A DNA stretch of 7,376 nucleotides. Origin: Holophagaceae bacterium UBA706 (GTDB taxonomy: Bacteria; Acidobacteriota; Holophagae; Holophagales; Holophagaceae). Both the position numbers and the translations under genes were made by a program. Positions 5,628 to 7,376 of this stretch are shown piece by piece. Every line of letters begins with the position of its first letter. Position 1 is the stretch's first letter. The stretch covers positions 1 to 7,376 of the forward strand of contig DBME01000026.1 of assembly GCA_002298155.1 (NCBI GenBank). Direction: 5' to 3'. Under the pieces are notes generated by a model. The model did not search any database. It was given only the letters and a program-made list of their open reading frames with translations, and was not told the DNA's origin.

Positions 5628-6746
5628 TCACTGGGTTTTAGCCCCGCCGTTGATGAGTGATGTGACCAGCTCGGTATTGCCTGACTTCTTGGCTCTACTG
5701 AGTGGTGACCCGTATCCGCTGCCAAAGACATTGGGGTCCGCCCCATGTTCCAGTAGGATACGGACGATCTCCGCCGCATCCGGGAGGGCCTGTTCTACGG
5801 CATTGAGGGCCGTATCCAAGGGCATCAGGTCATGCTCCGGCCAAAGGGATGAATGGCTCCCCTTGTTCGGGCTGGCGCCTTTTGCGAGGAGGCATTTGAC
5901 GAGGTCCTGGTTTGCCGCGCCACACGCCTCAACGAGGGGGTAGCTTTCGTCCGAGGCGGGGTTTGATGGATCAACGCCCAACGCAAGCAGCGCCTTGGCC
6001 AGCTCCAGGTCAGACGGCGAGAAGGCCCTCGTGAGCAGGTCGGGTCCAAGGCGTTTCAGGCCCTCCTTTCCGAGGAAGGCGCGGAGGGTGCCGAGGTTTT
6101 CGTGAATCCAGCGATTTCTCAGCTTAAGACAGAGGGCTTCAACAAGGTCGTCGATCTCCAGGTCCCTGACGGCCTCGGGACCACGCTTCCCGTTCGCGTC
6201 GTCGACCACGATCTGGAGTCCGCAGCCGTCAACGACTGGGGTGGCCTTCTGGACTGTGGAAGCTCTGGGGCCGCCAGCCGGAACCAGGCGCCGAAGCCGA
6301 TTCCAATCCCGGCGGAGGTCCATCGTGTCGTCCGGCCCCACGACCAGGCGGTAATCGATCATCCTCACCCTGGCCGCGGCCACCTCCACCGATGGCCGTG
6401 AAGTCCCGTGGTTCAACAGGGCCACTTGCCGCAACCACCCAACCAGGAAAGGTGCTCGGTAGTGGACGTGCAGGGATGTGTCCGAAGCGGAAACCCAAAG
6501 CGTCAGGGCTTCGTTCATGTCCGACAGGGCCCGCGAATGGGTGATGCGAAGGCAGCTGGAAGCGTCCTTCGGGAGTGGGAGCTCGGTCAGGCCGAGCCTT
6601 TGCCCGAAGGTGGGTGCGCTCCCGGCGAATTGCGCTTCGAGGGCTTCGATGGCTTCGGGGGACAGGCGCCTTTGGCTGTGTGGACCTCCAGCCAGGAGCG
6701 GAGAAAGAGCACTGAGAACCACGAGAATGATGCGGAAAATGGTCAT
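5628..6746 (-). CDS. Exported ankyrin-repeat protein with uncharacterised N-terminal region
   Basis: A 372-residue protein. It opens with an export signal: IFRIILVVLSALSPLLAGG gives a short hydrophobic core and small residues near 19-21, so it is probably periplasmic or anchored. Residues about 22-235 match no family I recognise. The C-terminal 135 residues carry about four ankyrin repeats. Clear marks are ELAKALLALGVDPSN (near 248-262), PLVEACGAANQDLVKCLLAKGASPN (near 270-294), PLDTALNAVEQALPDAAEIVRILLEHGADPN (near 309-339) and PLSRAKKSGNTELVTSLINGGA (near 348-369). Ankyrin repeats bind proteins; the partner is unknown. The ATG at 6746 is chosen because the signal peptide starts there and AGG lies 5 nt upstream. 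An in-frame ATG at 6842 would add 32 residues ahead of the signal. A terminator follows at 5558-5585, so this is probably a single-gene unit. Confidence 0.85.
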   Translation of the reverse strand: MTIFRIILVVLSALSPLLAGGPHSQRRLSPEAIEALEAQFAGSAPTFGQRLGLTELPLPKDASSCLRITHSRALSDMNEALTLWVSASDTSLHVHYRAPFLVGWLRQVALLNHGTSRPSVEVAAARVRMIDYRLVVGPDDTMDLRRDWNRLRRLVPAGGPRASTVQKATPVVDGCGLQIVVDDANGKRGPEAVRDLEIDDLVEALCLKLRNRWIHENLGTLRAFLGKEGLKRLGPDLLTRAFSPSDLELAKALLALGVDPSNPASDESYPLVEACGAANQDLVKCLLAKGASPNKGSHSSLWPEHDLMPLDTALNAVEQALPDAAEIVRILLEHGADPNVFGSGYGSPLSRAKKSGNTELVTSLINGGAKTQ

Positions 6747-6856
6747 GGGTGCCTGACGGTGGAAATGGATGGGGCCTCTAGGTTCGGGCGAAGAGCTATA
6801 CGGATAGTCATCACCAACGGACCGGACCCTGGACATGGACACTGCTGCTTCCCTTC

Positions 6857-6885
6857 ATTATCGTCTCAATGCCCACCCGATTGAA
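6857..6885 (-). promoter_or_regulatory. Candidate promoter of the ankyrin-repeat gene
   Basis: On the minus strand GATAAT (6857-6862) is a good -10 element. It is preceded by 17 nt and TTCAAT (6880-6885), a weak -35 with three of six consensus bases. It lies right after the CapA-type gene stop and would give a leader of about 100 nt to ATG 6746. Confidence 0.35.
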
Positions 6886-6894
6886 TCCCGGTCC

Positions 6895-7376
6895 TTAGCG
6901 GCTCTCGACCCTGGATGCCACGACCCGCCCCTCCCCATCCAACCCGAGCAAGAGCACCCCCGCCCTCCTGGACTCCTTCGGCCATGCCCCCCGGAACCAC
7001 AGGTTCCCCAGCGAATAGCAGACCGGCGCACCACCGATCGTCTCCTCCATCTGGAGCACATGCGGCCCGCTGCCCGCCACCGCGTCCGCGCCTGCCTCGA
7101 TGAGCCACCGCGCCCAGCGGCGCTGGTCCTCGTTGATGGCCGCCGTCCCCTCATCCCCCCAGTGGGGCACCACGATCACGCAGGAAGCCCGCTTTCGGGC
7201 CTCCGCGAGGGCCTGCGCGATCTCCCGGGCGTGCCGGGGAAGGACGGCCACCCCGGGCTGGTGCTCCCCCGCCGGAAGCCCCGACGGATCCACCAGCGTC
7301 ACCGCCAGGAAAGCCACGGTCAGCCCCTTCACGCGCCCATACCAGGCCCCCACGGCGGAGTCCGTGTCACTGCCCC
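6895..7376 (-). CDS. CapA/PgsA-type (PGA_cap) protein, C-terminal part
   Basis: The minus-strand frame is open from the right edge to TAA at 6895-6897, about 160 residues. GTG 7353 is an internal codon rather than the likely start, because the family's N-terminal metal-binding motifs are missing and the frame continues upstream (GSDTDSA before it). Visible family marks are VAFLAVTLVDPSG, the VIVVPHWGDEG strand-and-motif, DQRRWARWLIEAGADAVAGSGPHVLQ and VCYSLGNLWFRG. These are the C-terminal blocks of the calcineurin-fold CapA domain found in poly-gamma-glutamate capsule proteins and many unrelated exported proteins. The common G-H-H-P-H motif appears as G-S-G-P-H, keeping the last histidine. 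No capB or capC partner is visible, so a capsule role cannot be claimed; a general exported metallophosphatase-like role is as likely. Confidence 0.88.
   Translation of the reverse strand, partial: GSDTDSAVGAWYGRVKGLTVAFLAVTLVDPSGLPAGEHQPGVAVLPRHAREIAQALAEARKRASCVIVVPHWGDEGTAAINEDQRRWARWLIEAGADAVAGSGPHVLQMEETIGGAPVCYSLGNLWFRGAWPKESRRAGVLLLGLDGEGRVVASRVESR

Noticed and set aside
5747..6842. Extension of the ankyrin-repeat protein to ATG 6842
   Set aside because: It would place 32 residues ahead of a clear signal peptide; ATG 6746 has AGG at 5 nt.

Overview
The window is GC-rich, bacterial and chromosomal in character. A hand count gives 42/60 G+C at 301-360. I suggest a Holophagae-type acidobacterium (Geothrix/Holophaga relatives), but only as an inference. 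It rests on a duplicated MacB-like 'orphan' permease of the kind abundant in Acidobacteria, plus two anaerobe-associated proteins: a 2-hydroxyacyl-CoA dehydratase activase and a Desulfovibrio-type FMN-binding protein. There is no rRNA, tRNA, CRISPR array, transposase or phage gene.

Plus-strand half (1-3665): the C-terminal half of a BadF/HgdC-family activase enters from the left edge and ends at 433. After a 173-bp gap with short repeats comes a 795-residue permease (607-2994) with two FtsX domains and two MacB-type periplasmic domains but no ATPase beside it. Next is a probable two-gene unit: a 124-residue FMN-binding split-barrel protein (TTG start at 3098) and, 19 bp later, a 57-residue helix-turn-helix protein (3492-3665). 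A GC-rich hairpin with a T-run (3673-3712) ends this unit and overlaps the last codons of the converging gene.

Minus-strand half (3704-7376), read right to left: the C-terminal part of a CapA-type protein enters from the right edge. It is followed by an exported ankyrin-repeat protein (5628-6746) with a good rho-independent terminator (5558-5585). Then comes a type II toxin-antitoxin module of BrnT/BrnA type (toxin 5086-5334, antitoxin 4751-5089, ATGA overlap) with its own promoter. Last is a metallophosphoesterase (3704-4615) whose C-terminal tail resembles a ribbon-helix-helix domain.

No single pathway ties the window together. The clearest functional units are the toxin-antitoxin operon and the FMN-binding protein/HTH pair. 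The toxin-antitoxin segment is visibly poorer in G+C than its surroundings (29/60 at 5101-5160, 28/60 at 5341-5400), as expected for an acquired module. The points most worth checking are the RHH-like tail on the phosphoesterase, the divergent BrnT with an apparently very short leader, and the FMN-bp/HTH pairing.
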